A DNA stretch of 54,518 bases, taken from positions 1-54,518 of the forward strand of contig NZ_JAFEIF010000060.1 in NCBI RefSeq assembly GCF_017848645.1, read 5' to 3'. Numbering within the stretch: the stretch's first letter is position 1; each line of letters opens with the position of its first letter. Positions 8,216 to 17,027 of the stretch are shown here, piece after piece. The notes under the pieces were generated by a model. That model was given only the letters and a program-made list of their open reading frames with translations, was not told the DNA's origin and did no database searches. The translations under genes were made by a program, and so were the position numbers. Origin of the DNA: Limnohabitans sp. Its GTDB lineage: Bacteria > Pseudomonadota > Gammaproteobacteria > Burkholderiales > Burkholderiaceae_C.

Positions 8216-8734
8216 TCAGTCCTTGGCAGGGCGACCGGTTTTGATGGTGGGCACGTTGGCCATGGCTTTCTTGAAAGCGGTGTCGGCCATGCCGGCCAGA
8301 GCCTGCAGACCTGCGCGGATCAGCTCGCTTTTCTTGACTTCCACGCCCAAAGCCATGGCGCGTTTTTTCATCTCGGTGATTTGCAGCAACTCGGTCTTGG
8401 GCAAGGTGAAGCTGTCGCGCACCACTTTGACTTTTTTCTCTTTGGCCGCCTTGGCTGGGGCCGTAGACTTTTTCTTGTCTGCAGCTTTGGCTTGAGGTGC
8501 TTTGGATGGGCTGGTCTTGGCTTTTGCGGGCGCGGCAGTTGGGGCTACCGGGGCCACAGCGGCTTTGACCGGCTTGCGATTGGGGGCTGGGCTGGCGCTT
8601 TTGCGCGGCGCTTTCACGGGAATTTTGGAGGTGGGCGCGGCCTTGGAGGCCGTCTTGGTAGGAGGGTTGACCGCGGGCTTTTTCGTGTGCTTTCGCGTGG
8701 TGGTCGCAAGGGCGGAAGTGGATGAGTCGTTCAT
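8216..8734 (-). CDS. Histone H1-like tail fused to a small C-terminal domain
   Basis: The 172-residue protein has two parts. Residues 14 to about 108 are low-complexity Lys/Ala/Pro/Thr, like bacterial histone H1-like proteins and H1 tails, so this part likely binds DNA or polyphosphate without sequence specificity. Residues 109-172 are ordered, with V-R-D-S-F-T-L-P-K-T-E-L-L-Q-I followed by helices resembling a ribbon-helix-helix unit. It is encoded between sixA and ppx. Its start ATG (8734) has a likely upstream -10, TATAAA. Function is unknown; nucleoid association is inferred from composition only. Confidence 0.75.
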   Translation of the reverse strand: MNDSSTSALATTTRKHTKKPAVNPPTKTASKAAPTSKIPVKAPRKSASPAPNRKPVKAAVAPVAPTAAPAKAKTSPSKAPQAKAADKKKSTAPAKAAKEKKVKVVRDSFTLPKTELLQITEMKKRAMALGVEVKKSELIRAGLQALAGMADTAFKKAMANVPTIKTGRPAKD

Positions 8735-8824
8735 GGAAAATCAGCCTTGAAAAATTAACGGTGCATACAGTTTATACCGTTGATTTTTCATGGGCAAGAG
8801 ATTGGGCTCTTCAATCCAGGGGCT

Positions 8825-10327
8825 TCAGTGCACCGATGCCTGCAACACCCATTCTGTCTTTTGCCAGACGTTCTTTTCTTCGCGCAGCAAGTGGGCCGAT
8901 TGGGGCCAGAGTTCGACCCAATCGCTCTCCATCTGAAGGCTGACGATGCGTCGCTCCGCATCGCACTGGATGTGCAGGCCTGACAAATCCGGGTCGCGCC
9001 GGGCATGGCACAAGATGACCGCCAGGCGCAGCGCCATGAGTTGCTGCACAAAGCGGGTGTTTTGCAGCTCGGCCTCGAGCTTGCGCAGCTTGCCCCGGTG
9101 ACCGAGCACCAATTGGCTCAGGCGGTGCAGCTCGTCCAGGGTGAAGCCGGGCAGGTCGGTGTTGTCCAGGATGTAGGCACCATGCTTGTGGTAATCGCTG
9201 TGCGAAATGCGCATGCCGGCTTCGTGCAGCTGGCAGGCCCAGTGCAGTTTTTTCAGATGGCGTTGGCGATCGCTTTGGGGCAAGTCGGCCCCCGAAGCCA
9301 GCATGGCTTGCAGCAGCCCCTGGGCCGTGCGCGACACCCGCTCGGCTTGTTGCTCATCGGTGCCAAAGCGTTGGGCCAACCAAGTCACCATGGACGAACG
9401 GACATCCTGGGGGCTTTCGCGGTCAATCAGGTCGTAGAGCGCGCCGTGGCGCAAGGCGCCTTGCGCAGCATGCATCTCATCGATTTGCAGCAAATCGAAC
9501 ACCGCTTGCAGCACCGCCAGGCCGCCACCGATGACGGGCTTTCGGTCTTCCTTGACGCCGTCCAGGCGCAGGTTGTCCAGCTTTTGCGCCTTGAGCAAGC
9601 GCTCTTTGAGCCAAGTCAATCCGTCGCGTGTGACGCGCCCCTCGGGCCAGCCCGCCTGGGTCAAGACCTCGGACACCGCACCCACCGTGCCGGAAGAGCC
9701 GTAACACTTGTCCCAGTGTTGGCGGTTGAACAGGCTGTGCGCTTCATCGAGGACAGCCATGGCCCCAATCTCGGCGGCCTTGAAGGCCTGGGGGGTCCAC
9801 AGACCATCTGGGAAATATTTCATCGACCAAGCCACGCTGCCCACGGGGTAAGACGCCAGTGTGCTGGCGGTTTCATGCTGGCCCAAAATCATCTCGGTCG
9901 AGCGCCCGCCAATGTCCACCACCAAGCGGCGCTCATCCGACTGCGGCAGCAGGTGCGACACGCCCAGGTAAATCAAGCGGGCCTCTTCGCGCCCGGCAAT
10001 GACCTCGATCGGAAAGCCCAGAATCTGTTTGGCTTTGGCCAAAAACACCTCACGGTTGCGGGCTTCGCGCAAGGTTTGGGTGGCCACGGCCCGCACTTGG
10101 TGGGGCTCAAATCCCGCAATCCGTTCGCCAAAGCGGGCCAGGCACTCCCAGCCCCGTGCCATGGCGTCATCGCTGAGCTTGCGCTCACTGTCCAGGCCGT
10201 TGCCTTGGCGCACGGTTTCCTTGATGTATTCGACGCGCCGCAGCTGCCCTGCATCCATTTGACCAATTTCGAGGCGAAAACTGTTGGAGCCCAGGTCGAT
10301 GGCGGCGTACAGGGAATGGGTGTGCAT
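8825..10327 (-). CDS. ppx: Exopolyphosphatase, Ppx/GppA family
   Basis: The 500-residue enzyme removes terminal phosphates from polyphosphate, the reverse flow to PPK. It starts AAIDLGSNSFRLEIGQ, the phosphate-1 loop of the ASKHA fold, and has VVDIGGRSTEMILG, the phosphate-2 loop with GG and E. The C-terminal half carries an HD-like region (residues ~300-500) as in the long Ppx type. The ATG at 10327 is used; an in-frame TTG lies 33 bases upstream. arsR ends only 41 bases upstream in the same direction, so ppx may be read from the gap-arsJ-arsR transcript. Confidence 0.95.
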   Translation of the reverse strand: MHTHSLYAAIDLGSNSFRLEIGQMDAGQLRRVEYIKETVRQGNGLDSERKLSDDAMARGWECLARFGERIAGFEPHQVRAVATQTLREARNREVFLAKAKQILGFPIEVIAGREEARLIYLGVSHLLPQSDERRLVVDIGGRSTEMILGQHETASTLASYPVGSVAWSMKYFPDGLWTPQAFKAAEIGAMAVLDEAHSLFNRQHWDKCYGSSGTVGAVSEVLTQAGWPEGRVTRDGLTWLKERLLKAQKLDNLRLDGVKEDRKPVIGGGLAVLQAVFDLLQIDEMHAAQGALRHGALYDLIDRESPQDVRSSMVTWLAQRFGTDEQQAERVSRTAQGLLQAMLASGADLPQSDRQRHLKKLHWACQLHEAGMRISHSDYHKHGAYILDNTDLPGFTLDELHRLSQLVLGHRGKLRKLEAELQNTRFVQQLMALRLAVILCHARRDPDLSGLHIQCDAERRIVSLQMESDWVELWPQSAHLLREEKNVWQKTEWVLQASVH

Positions 10328-10368
10328 GGCGTGGGGTGAGGCAGCAGGGCGAGCAGGCAAAGTCTGGA

Positions 10369-10743
10369 TTATGTGTGCGCGCTCGCATCTTCAGTGTGTG
10401 GACGCCACAAATTGATCGCATCACCACAGGGCACACCTTGGCAGCAGTGCGCTGTCAAAAAGTCCATCAGGCTTTGCATGGCACCCAGGTCGGCGCGGTA
10501 GCGCAAAAAACGGCCCTCGCGCTGCACGCTGACCAAGGCCGCGTGGTGCAGTTCTTTGAGGTGAAACGACAGCGTGTTGGCCGGAATATCCAGCGCTGCA
10601 GACAGCTGCCCGGGTTGAATGCCCTCTGGCCCCGTGCCCACGATGGCGCGAAACACCTTCAGGCGCGAGCTTTGCGCCAAAGCCGACAAAGCCTTGACGG
10701 CCACGTCCTCGTCCATGATGCTGAAAAGAGAAACGGGGTTCAT
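10369..10743 (-). CDS. arsR: ArsR-family repressor with C-terminal cysteine cluster
   Basis: A 124-residue winged-helix metalloregulator. The core is ordinary ArsR/SmtB (helix-turn-helix QPGQLSAALDIPANTLSFHL, residues ~43-62), but the classic CVC metal site of E. coli ArsR is absent. Instead C100, C101 and C106 lie in a C-terminal HCCQGVPC segment, resembling the C-terminal cysteine triad of the Acidithiobacillus-type ArsR that binds arsenite. It overlaps the arsJ stop by 4 bases and is the last ars gene in the operon, unlike the usual first position. Confidence 0.9.
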   Translation of the reverse strand: MNPVSLFSIMDEDVAVKALSALAQSSRLKVFRAIVGTGPEGIQPGQLSAALDIPANTLSFHLKELHHAALVSVQREGRFLRYRADLGAMQSLMDFLTAHCCQGVPCGDAINLWRPHTEDASAHT

Positions 10744-12020
10744 GGCGTGGCCTTTTCTGCAGGGTTGGGGGTGAGCAAGCCCATGGGCAAACGCAGTGTG
10801 GCCAGCCAGCACAAGAGCAGCATCAAAGCCGAGCCCAAGAGTGCGTACATCAACCCGCCCCATTGGTAGAGCAGGCCCGACAGCAGCGTGCCCATGAAGC
10901 GGCCCAGCGCATTGGCGGCGTAATAAAAGCCCACGTCTTCGGCCGCTTTTTCTGAGCCTGCATAGGCCAGCACCAGATAACTGTGCACCGACGAATTGAT
11001 GGCGAAGGCAAAGCCAAACAAACTCAGGCCCCCAACCACCCACCACTGCAACTGCGGCGCCTGCAGCCACATGGCCGCGGCAATGCCCAGTGGAATGAGC
11101 ATGAGCACCGCCGACCACCAACGGGCCGCAGGCACTTCGCGGCTCAGGCCATCGGCGCTGCGCCGAACGATCTGTGGCGCCAGCGCTTGCACCAAGCCGT
11201 AGCCAATGGTCCAGGCCGCCAAAAAGCCGCCCACCATGGTGAAGGTCCAACCCACCGAGTAGAGGAACACCGGCACGCCCACTACAAACCACACATCACG
11301 CGCCCCAAACAAAGCCACGCGGGCGGCCGCCAGAGCGTTGATGCCCGCATTTTTGGCGAACAACTCTTTGGCCGAGCCCGAAGGCTTGCTCTTGCCCATC
11401 ATGGGCGGCAAGCTGATCACCACACCGACCAGCACCAAGGCCAATAGGCCCGCCATGGCCCACAGCGAGCCCTGAAACCCCAGCGTCTCGAGCAGCAAAC
11501 CACCCAGAAAAAAGCCAAAGCCCTTCATGGCATTTTTGCTGCCGGTGAACCAGGCCACCCACTTGAACAGTTGCCCGTTGCCTTGGTCTTTGGCTTGCGC
11601 CTGCGTGATCTTGATGGCCGACTTGCTGGCGGTCTTGGTCAGGTCTTTGGCCACGCCACACACGCCTTGCGCCAACACCACCCAGGCCACCGACATGGCC
11701 GCAGTCCACTCTGGCTGCAAGGCCGAGAGCAAGCCAAAACCGATGATCTGAGTGACCAAGCCCACGGTGAGCATGCGGGCAATGCCAAAACGCGTGGCCA
11801 GCCAGCCGCCAATCAGGTTGGCCAACACGCCCGCGCCTTCGTACAGCAAGAACAAAAAGGCCAGCGTGAACGGCGAGTAGCCCAGCTTGTAAAAGTGCAG
11901 CAGCACCAACATGCGCAAAGCGCCGTCGGTCAGGGTAAAGCCCCAATAGGCAGCGGTCACGATGCCGTAGTTCCGCTCTGCGGCGGTGACGATGCCGTCA
12001 TGGCGTTCAGCGGCGTTCAT
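10740..12020 (-). CDS. arsJ: Organoarsenical efflux MFS transporter ArsJ
   Basis: The 426-residue, 12-helix major facilitator exports 1-arseno-3-phosphoglycerate, the unstable product made when GAPDH uses arsenate in place of phosphate; outside the cell it breaks down to arsenate. The ArsJ-typical opening GIVTAAYWGFTLTDGALRML and the CGVAKDLTKTASKSAIK loop are present. The gap gene ends 1 base before its ATG, which is the diagnostic partnership for ArsJ. The N-terminus contains a 10-residue tandem duplication (AAERHDGIVT then AAERNYGIVT) ahead of the conserved start. Confidence 0.95.
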   Translation of the reverse strand: MNAAERHDGIVTAAERNYGIVTAAYWGFTLTDGALRMLVLLHFYKLGYSPFTLAFLFLLYEGAGVLANLIGGWLATRFGIARMLTVGLVTQIIGFGLLSALQPEWTAAMSVAWVVLAQGVCGVAKDLTKTASKSAIKITQAQAKDQGNGQLFKWVAWFTGSKNAMKGFGFFLGGLLLETLGFQGSLWAMAGLLALVLVGVVISLPPMMGKSKPSGSAKELFAKNAGINALAAARVALFGARDVWFVVGVPVFLYSVGWTFTMVGGFLAAWTIGYGLVQALAPQIVRRSADGLSREVPAARWWSAVLMLIPLGIAAAMWLQAPQLQWWVVGGLSLFGFAFAINSSVHSYLVLAYAGSEKAAEDVGFYYAANALGRFMGTLLSGLLYQWGGLMYALLGSALMLLLCWLATLRLPMGLLTPNPAEKATP

Positions 12021-12021
12021 C

Positions 12022-13065
12022 TCAGATGCCGACTTCGTTCATGTGGCAGGCCAAATCGACCATCCGGCAGGCGTAGCCCATCTCGTTGTCGTACCAGGCG
12101 TAGATCTTGAGCAGTGTGCCGTCGGTCACCATGGTCGACAGTGCGTCCACGATGGCGCTGCGCGTGTCGCGTGCGTAATCCACGCTGACCAAGGGTCGTT
12201 CCTCGTAACCCAAGATGCCCGCCAGCGGGCCTTGGGCCGCAGCGGCAAACAAGGCGTTGACTTCTTCAGCGCTGGTTTCGCGCTTCATCTCGAACACGCA
12301 GTCGGTCAGCGACGCATTGAGCACCGGGGCACGCACGGCGTGGCCGTTCAGCTTGCCCTTGAGTTCGGGGTAAATCAGGGCAATCGCCGTGGCGCTGCCG
12401 GTGGTGGTGGGGGCCAGGCTGACCATGGCGCTGCGCGCGCGGCGCAGGTCTTTGTGTGGGGCATCGACCACCAAGTTGGTGTTGGTCGGGTCGTGGATGG
12501 TGGTGATCTGACCGTGCCGGATGCCAATGGCTTCGTGCACGACTTTGACCACCGGAGCCAAGCAGTTGGTGGTGCAGGATGCCGCCGTGACGATGCGGTC
12601 TTTGGCCGGGTTGTAAAGCGTGTGGTTGACGCCCACCACGATGTTCAGCACACCACCCACCTTGACGGGTGCCGCCACGATGACGCGCTTGGCACCCCGG
12701 TCCAGGTGGCCCTGAATCGTTTCGGGCGTCAAAAATTTGCCCGTGCACTCCAGCACCAAGTCCACACCCATGTCGCCCCATGGGATGTCGGCTGGGTGGG
12801 CGTGCGATGAAAAGCCCAGGGTGCGCTCGCCAATGCGGATTTGGTTCTCGCCTTCAGCCTCGATGCGCTCGCGCCACTTGCCCTGCACGCTGTCAAACGC
12901 CAGCAAATGCGCGGTGGCCGCTGCGCCGCCTTTGAGTTCGTTCAGGTGCACCACCTCCAGGCGGTTGCCTGCGCGGGGGTCGTCTTGCTGGCGCTCGGCA
13001 GCGCCCATGGCCGCACGCAGGGCCAAACGGCCGATGCGGCCCATGCCGTTGATGCCTACTTTCAT
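12022..13065 (-). CDS. gap: ArsJ-associated glyceraldehyde-3-phosphate dehydrogenase
   Basis: The 347-residue cytoplasmic GAPDH has the Rossmann start [15 protein letters not shown], the catalytic cysteine in [11 protein letters not shown] and the C-terminal [15 protein letters not shown] signature. In ars operons this enzyme converts glyceraldehyde-3-phosphate plus arsenate into 1-arseno-3-phosphoglycerate for export by ArsJ. Assignment to that subtype rests on the immediate arsJ-arsR context; the glycolytic GAPDH would be elsewhere. The ATG at 13065 starts the conserved fold; an upstream in-frame extension to 13194 has no homologous character. A Pho-box-like site lies 56 bases upstream. Confidence 0.93.
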   Translation of the reverse strand: MKVGINGMGRIGRLALRAAMGAAERQQDDPRAGNRLEVVHLNELKGGAAATAHLLAFDSVQGKWRERIEAEGENQIRIGERTLGFSSHAHPADIPWGDMGVDLVLECTGKFLTPETIQGHLDRGAKRVIVAAPVKVGGVLNIVVGVNHTLYNPAKDRIVTAASCTTNCLAPVVKVVHEAIGIRHGQITTIHDPTNTNLVVDAPHKDLRRARSAMVSLAPTTTGSATAIALIYPELKGKLNGHAVRAPVLNASLTDCVFEMKRETSAEEVNALFAAAAQGPLAGILGYEERPLVSVDYARDTRSAIVDALSTMVTDGTLLKIYAWYDNEMGYACRMVDLACHMNEVGI

Positions 13066-13104
13066 GGTTGATCTTTCTATGGTCATGGAAATGTCAATGG
13101 TGAA

Positions 13105-13138
13105 AGTCTGCCATGACTGTGTGACGGTGCCATGACAT
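13105..13138 (-). promoter_or_regulatory. Candidate Pho box and -10 of gap-arsJ-arsR
   Basis: On the minus strand ATGTCAT-GGCA-CCGTCAC (13138-13121) matches the PhoB half-site CTGTCAY at six of seven positions in each half with the correct 4-base spacer. Ten bases downstream is CAGACT (13110-13105), a weak -10 at the same distance as in pstS. No separate ArsR-type operator was recognised here. Confidence 0.45.
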
Positions 13139-13165
13139 GCACAGCAAATTCTGCGGTGCATGTGT

Positions 13166-13717
13166 TCAGAAGCGCCGGGCGATAGCTTCGACATCCTCCG
13201 CGAACATTTGTCCTTTTTCAGCCAACAGCACTTTGTGCTGGCTGTTCATCAACAAGGTGACGGGCAAGCCCTTGGGTTTGGGAAACTGCTTGCGCCACTC
13301 GGGACTGGCCCAGGCTGAGGGGAAGGTGTAGCCGCGTTTGAGCAGGTAAGCCTGTGCGTCTTCGGGCTTTTTGTCGATGGACAAGGCCAGCATGCGCAGG
13401 CCCTGACTTTTTTGTGACAGCCACAAGGCCTGCATGCTGGGGCTTTGCAAGGCGCAAAAGGGGCAGGTGCTGGACCACCAATACAGCAGCAAAGGCTGGC
13501 GCTCGTGCTGGAAGTCCTGGCCGTTGAGCAAACGGATGGGCGGCACCTTCAGCACATCGTCCACACGGGGCAGGGCGGGTGCCGTGGATTCCAAAGTCGC
13601 TTCGGAGGGGGTTTGGGCCGGTGTGCCGGCCCAGGGCCACAGGGCTCCCATGCCCAAACTCAGGGTCAGTTGTCTGCGTGTTGTGGAAACCTTTGGCGAT
13701 AATTTTTGGGCAGGCAT
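13166..13717 (-). CDS. TlpA-like periplasmic thioredoxin-fold protein
   Basis: The 183-residue protein is a TlpA/ResA-type redoxin that would act on periplasmic disulfides. The active-site motif is CPFC (C85, C88), followed by a cis-proline segment KGLPVTLLM. The N-terminus carries a twin-arginine-like pair (R14-R15) followed by QLTLSLGMG, so it is probably exported by Tat or Sec. The start at 13717 is the ATG closest to the signal; the frame continues to 13822 without signal character. It is transcribed away from pstS, sharing a 255-base upstream region with it. Confidence 0.82.
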   Translation of the reverse strand: MPAQKLSPKVSTTRRQLTLSLGMGALWPWAGTPAQTPSEATLESTAPALPRVDDVLKVPPIRLLNGQDFQHERQPLLLYWWSSTCPFCALQSPSMQALWLSQKSQGLRMLALSIDKKPEDAQAYLLKRGYTFPSAWASPEWRKQFPKPKGLPVTLLMNSQHKVLLAEKGQMFAEDVEAIARRF

Positions 13718-13872
13718 CGGATATTCCAAAGAACTTGAGATGCAGCAATATAGGTCAAAGTCGATGTTTTGAATGCCAATTTGGCCTTGGCGATCACACA
13801 AGCGGTCGGGCCAAGGCTCCAATGCAACAGGATCTGGTTTGGATCAACAACGACTCAAAAAAACCGGGTACT

Positions 13873-13906
13873 TTGACACAAGACTGTCACAATGCGCCGC
13901 TAAAGT
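13873..13906 (+). promoter_or_regulatory. Pho box and -10 of pstS
   Basis: TTGACAC-AAGA-CTGTCAC (13873-13890) is a 7-4-7 direct repeat matching the PhoB box; the second half is a full consensus match. Ten bases later comes TAAAGT (13901-13906), a usable -10. A PhoB box replacing the -35 at this distance is the known architecture of pst promoters. The pstS start is at 13973. Confidence 0.7.
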
Positions 13907-13972
13907 GGCACCAGTCCCCGAGGCAAACCAGCTTGGGTGGCCATGAACTTACACCCTGAATCAGGAGTTGAC

Positions 13973-14995
13973 ATGATGAAATTGAAGTCTTTTATAGCCG
14001 CCATTGGCCTGAGCGCCGTCGCAGCAGCGAGCTTTGCCGCGGACATCACCGGCGCTGGCGCCACATTTCCTTTCCCGATTTATGCCAAGTGGGCTGAGGC
14101 CTACAAAAAGGAAACCGGCACGGGTTTGAACTATCAATCCATTGGGTCTTCAGGCGGCATTCGTCAGATTCGTGCCAAAACCGTCGCCTTTGGTGCGACC
14201 GATGCACCTGTTGGCGGTGCAGACCTGGATAAAGATGGCATGGTTCAGTTCCCAGCCATCATCGGTGGCACCGTGCCCGTTTTCAACCTGGATGGCTTCA
14301 AAAACGGTGAGTTGCGCGTGACAGGCCCCGTGTTGGCTGAGATGTTCATGGGCAAGATCAGCAAGTGGAATGACCCCAAACTGGTTGCTCTGAACCCCGG
14401 CAAGACCTTGCCCAATGTGACCATCACCGTGGTGCACCGCGCCGACGGCTCGGGCACCACCTTCAACTGGACCGACTACCTGGCCACTGTCAGCAAGGAC
14501 TGGCTGGACACCGTGGGCCGTGGCGCTGCGGTCAAGTGGCCAGCCCCGACATCGGTCGGCGGCAAAGGCAATGAAGGCGTGGCCGCCAACGTGACCCGCA
14601 CCAAAGGTGCCTTGGGCTATGTGGAGTACGCCTATGCCAAGCGCAACAACATTGCTGTGATGGCCTTGCAAAACAAAAACGGCAACTATGTCATGCCCGA
14701 CGATGAGACCTTTGCCGCAGCCGCTGCGGGTGCTGACTGGTTCAGCGTGCCAGGCATGGGTTTGTCCATCGTGAACCAGCCCGGTGCCAAGGCTTACCCG
14801 GTCACCACCGCCTCGTTCATCTTGATGTACAAGGCACCCGCTGACAAAGCGCAATCGGCCGAAGTTCTGAAGTTTTTTGATTGGGCCTTCAAGAACGGCA
14901 AGCAAATGGCGCTGGAGCTGGACTATGTGCCCCTGCCGGACGCTTTGACCAAGCAAATTCGTGAACGTGTGTGGACCCAGGTCAATAGCAAGTGA
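13973..14995 (+). CDS. pstS: Phosphate ABC transporter substrate-binding protein PstS
   Basis: The 340-residue periplasmic receptor binds inorganic phosphate with high affinity and delivers it to PstCA. A signal peptide ends around SFAA before DITGAGATFPFPIY, the canonical mature PstS start. Phosphate-binding segments are visible: GATFP, SSGG (residues ~56-59) and HRADGSGTTFNWTDYL. AGGAG lies 5 bases before the ATG at 13973; a second ATG follows directly and is equally possible. First gene of the pst-pho operon. Confidence 0.97.
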   Translation: MMKLKSFIAAIGLSAVAAASFAADITGAGATFPFPIYAKWAEAYKKETGTGLNYQSIGSSGGIRQIRAKTVAFGATDAPVGGADLDKDGMVQFPAIIGGTVPVFNLDGFKNGELRVTGPVLAEMFMGKISKWNDPKLVALNPGKTLPNVTITVVHRADGSGTTFNWTDYLATVSKDWLDTVGRGAAVKWPAPTSVGGKGNEGVAANVTRTKGALGYVEYAYAKRNNIAVMALQNKNGNYVMPDDETFAAAAAGADWFSVPGMGLSIVNQPGAKAYPVTTASFILMYKAPADKAQSAEVLKFFDWAFKNGKQMALELDYVPLPDALTKQIRERVWTQVNSK

Positions 14996-15027
14996 TGATG
15001 TTTCGGGTTGACTGGATTTGACCCTTG

Positions 15028-15063
15028 ACCACCGACCTTCTGATGAGGTTGTCGGTGGTTTGT
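15028..15063 (+). terminator. Hairpin between pstS and pstC (attenuator-like)
   Basis: ACCACCGAC (15028-15036) and GTCGGTGGT (15051-15059) form a 9-bp perfect stem with a 14-base loop followed by TTTG TTATT. The T-run is short and broken, so partial termination or 3'-end protection of the pstS message is likely; this would explain the usual excess of PstS over the membrane subunits. Confidence 0.6.
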
Positions 15064-15108
15064 TATTCTGTTTTGAGCTTTTGAATTTTCCTGTCTGCAG
15101 ACGTGAAC

Positions 15109-16098
15109 ATGAACTCCACACACACCACCGAGCTTTCTGACCCATCGCCGAACGCCCACATGGCCTCCGTGGCCAAGCGGCAAAGGCTGCAAGACGCCAT
15201 TTTTCACCGCCTGACGCAGTCGTTTTCGCTGTTGGTGCTGTTGGCGCTGGTGGGCATCATCGTGTCCTTGTTTGTCAATGCCTGGCCGACTTTTGCCAAG
15301 TTTGGTGCGCACTTCTTGTGGTACGTCGAGTGGGACATCGTGAACGAAGAGTTCGGTGCCGCCATCTCCATTGTGGGCACTTTGTTCAGCGCTGGCATTG
15401 CTTTGTTGGTGGCGGTGCCGCTGGCTTTTGGCATCGCGGTTTTTCTGACTGAAACCTGCCCCGTTTGGTTGCGCCGTCCCTTGGGCACGGCCATCGAGTT
15501 GCTGGCCGCTGTGCCGTCCATCATTTACGGCATGTTTGGCTTGTTTGTGTTTGCGCCCGTCTATGCTGATTATTTGCAAGTGCCCCTGCAGTCGGTGCTG
15601 GGCGGCATGCCTTTGGTGGGCTGGTTGTTTGGTGGTGCCACCAACGGCCTGGGCATCATGGCCGCAGGCATCATCCTGGCCTTCATGGTGCTGCCATTCA
15701 TTGCAGCGGTGATGCGCGATGTGTTCGAAATCACCCCACCCATCCTGCGTGAATCGGCCTATGGCTTGGGCTGTACCACCTGGGAGGTGGTGCGCAAAGT
15801 GGTCTTGCCTTACACGCAAAAAGGCGTGATTGGCGGCATCATGCTGGGCTTGGGCCGCGCTTTGGGCGAGACCATGGCGGTCACCTTCGTGATTGGCAAT
15901 GCCAACCGCATGCCCACTTCCTTGTTTTCACCCGGCACCTCGATCGCATCGGTGCTGGCCAATGAGTTTGGCGAAGCCGAAGGCCTGCACTTCAACACCT
16001 TGTTCGCTTTGGGCTTCTTGCTGTTCTGCATCACCTTTGTGGTGCTGGCCGCTGCCAAGTGGATGATCATCCGCACCGAAAAGGCCAAGGGCAATTGA
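15109..16098 (+). CDS. pstC: Phosphate ABC transporter permease PstC
   Basis: The 329-residue inner-membrane subunit pairs with PstA to form the phosphate channel. Six hydrophobic segments are visible and the ABC permease EAA loop is present as [24 protein letters not shown] six bases upstream (15103) is an alternative start; neither has a strong ribosome site. A stem-loop separates it from pstS, and pstA begins 58 bases after its stop. Confidence 0.96.
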   Translation: MNSTHTTELSDPSPNAHMASVAKRQRLQDAIFHRLTQSFSLLVLLALVGIIVSLFVNAWPTFAKFGAHFLWYVEWDIVNEEFGAAISIVGTLFSAGIALLVAVPLAFGIAVFLTETCPVWLRRPLGTAIELLAAVPSIIYGMFGLFVFAPVYADYLQVPLQSVLGGMPLVGWLFGGATNGLGIMAAGIILAFMVLPFIAAVMRDVFEITPPILRESAYGLGCTTWEVVRKVVLPYTQKGVIGGIMLGLGRALGETMAVTFVIGNANRMPTSLFSPGTSIASVLANEFGEAEGLHFNTLFALGFLLFCITFVVLAAAKWMIIRTEKAKGN

Positions 16099-16156
16099 GG
16101 CCGGCAGCCCCTGTTTGCTTCACCAAATATTTCAGTCAAGACGGACACCTGAACCT

Positions 16157-17008
16157 ATGAAACCCTCCCCCTTGTACCTCAAGCGCAGGCGCATCAACCT
16201 GGTGGGTCTGACCCTGTCCATGTTTGCCATGGCCCTGGGTTTGATCGCTTTGTTGTGGATCTTGTTCGTGCTGTTTTCCAATGGCCTGGCCGCACTCGAA
16301 TTGACGTTGTTCACCAACGACACCCCGGCCCCCGGCTCCGAAGGCGGTGGTTTGCGCAACGCCATCGTGGGGAGCTTGATGATCGTGGGCTTGGCGGTTC
16401 TGGTGTCCACGCCAGTTGGCATTTTGGCGGGCATTTACCTGACCGAGTACGGCGACACCAGCAAGACGGCCGAGTTCACCCGCTTTGTGACCGACATCAT
16501 GCTGTCGGCCCCCTCCATTGTGCTGGGCTTGTTTGTGTATGCGATTGCGGTGGCCACGGTGGGCAATTTTTCGGGCTACGCGGGCAGCCTGGCGCTGTCA
16601 TTGATTGCCATTCCGGTGGTCATGCGCACCACCGAAAACATGCTGCGCCTGGTGCCCGGCAGCTTGCGTGAGGCGGCATTTGCACTGGGTGCGCCACGTT
16701 GGAAGGTTTCCACCATGGTGACCTTGCGTGCAGCCAAGAGTGGTGTCATCACCGGTTTGCTGCTGGCGGTGGCCCGCATCAGCGGCGAAACCGCGCCTTT
16801 GCTGTTCACGGCGCTGAACAACCAGTTCTTCAGCACCAACATGGAAGCGCCCATGGCCAACTTGCCGGTGGTCATCTTCCAGTTCGCCATGAGCCCTTAT
16901 GAAAACTGGATCCAGCTGGCCTGGGGTGGTGCTTTGCTCATCACCTTGGCCGTGTTGGCCCTGAACATCCTGGCCCGCGTGTTTTTCCGCGAAAAAGTCA
17001 AAGCCTGA
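16157..17008 (+). CDS. pstA: Phosphate ABC transporter permease PstA
   Basis: The 283-residue inner-membrane partner of PstC shows the EAA loop as [19 protein letters not shown] and the conserved [17 protein letters not shown] helix. I use the ATG at 16157, where the charged [11 protein letters not shown] start precedes the first membrane helix; an in-frame earlier codon at 16115 lies in the leader. pstB follows after 19 bases. Confidence 0.96.
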   Translation: MKPSPLYLKRRRINLVGLTLSMFAMALGLIALLWILFVLFSNGLAALELTLFTNDTPAPGSEGGGLRNAIVGSLMIVGLAVLVSTPVGILAGIYLTEYGDTSKTAEFTRFVTDIMLSAPSIVLGLFVYAIAVATVGNFSGYAGSLALSLIAIPVVMRTTENMLRLVPGSLREAAFALGAPRWKVSTMVTLRAAKSGVITGLLLAVARISGETAPLLFTALNNQFFSTNMEAPMANLPVVIFQFAMSPYENWIQLAWGGALLITLAVLALNILARVFFREKVKA

Positions 17009-17027
17009 TTGAAAGTCGAGATTCAAA

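Noticed and set aside
8755..8785. LexA-like box before the H1-like gene
   Set aside because: Only one CTGT half is present; the second half does not read ACAG at the right distance.
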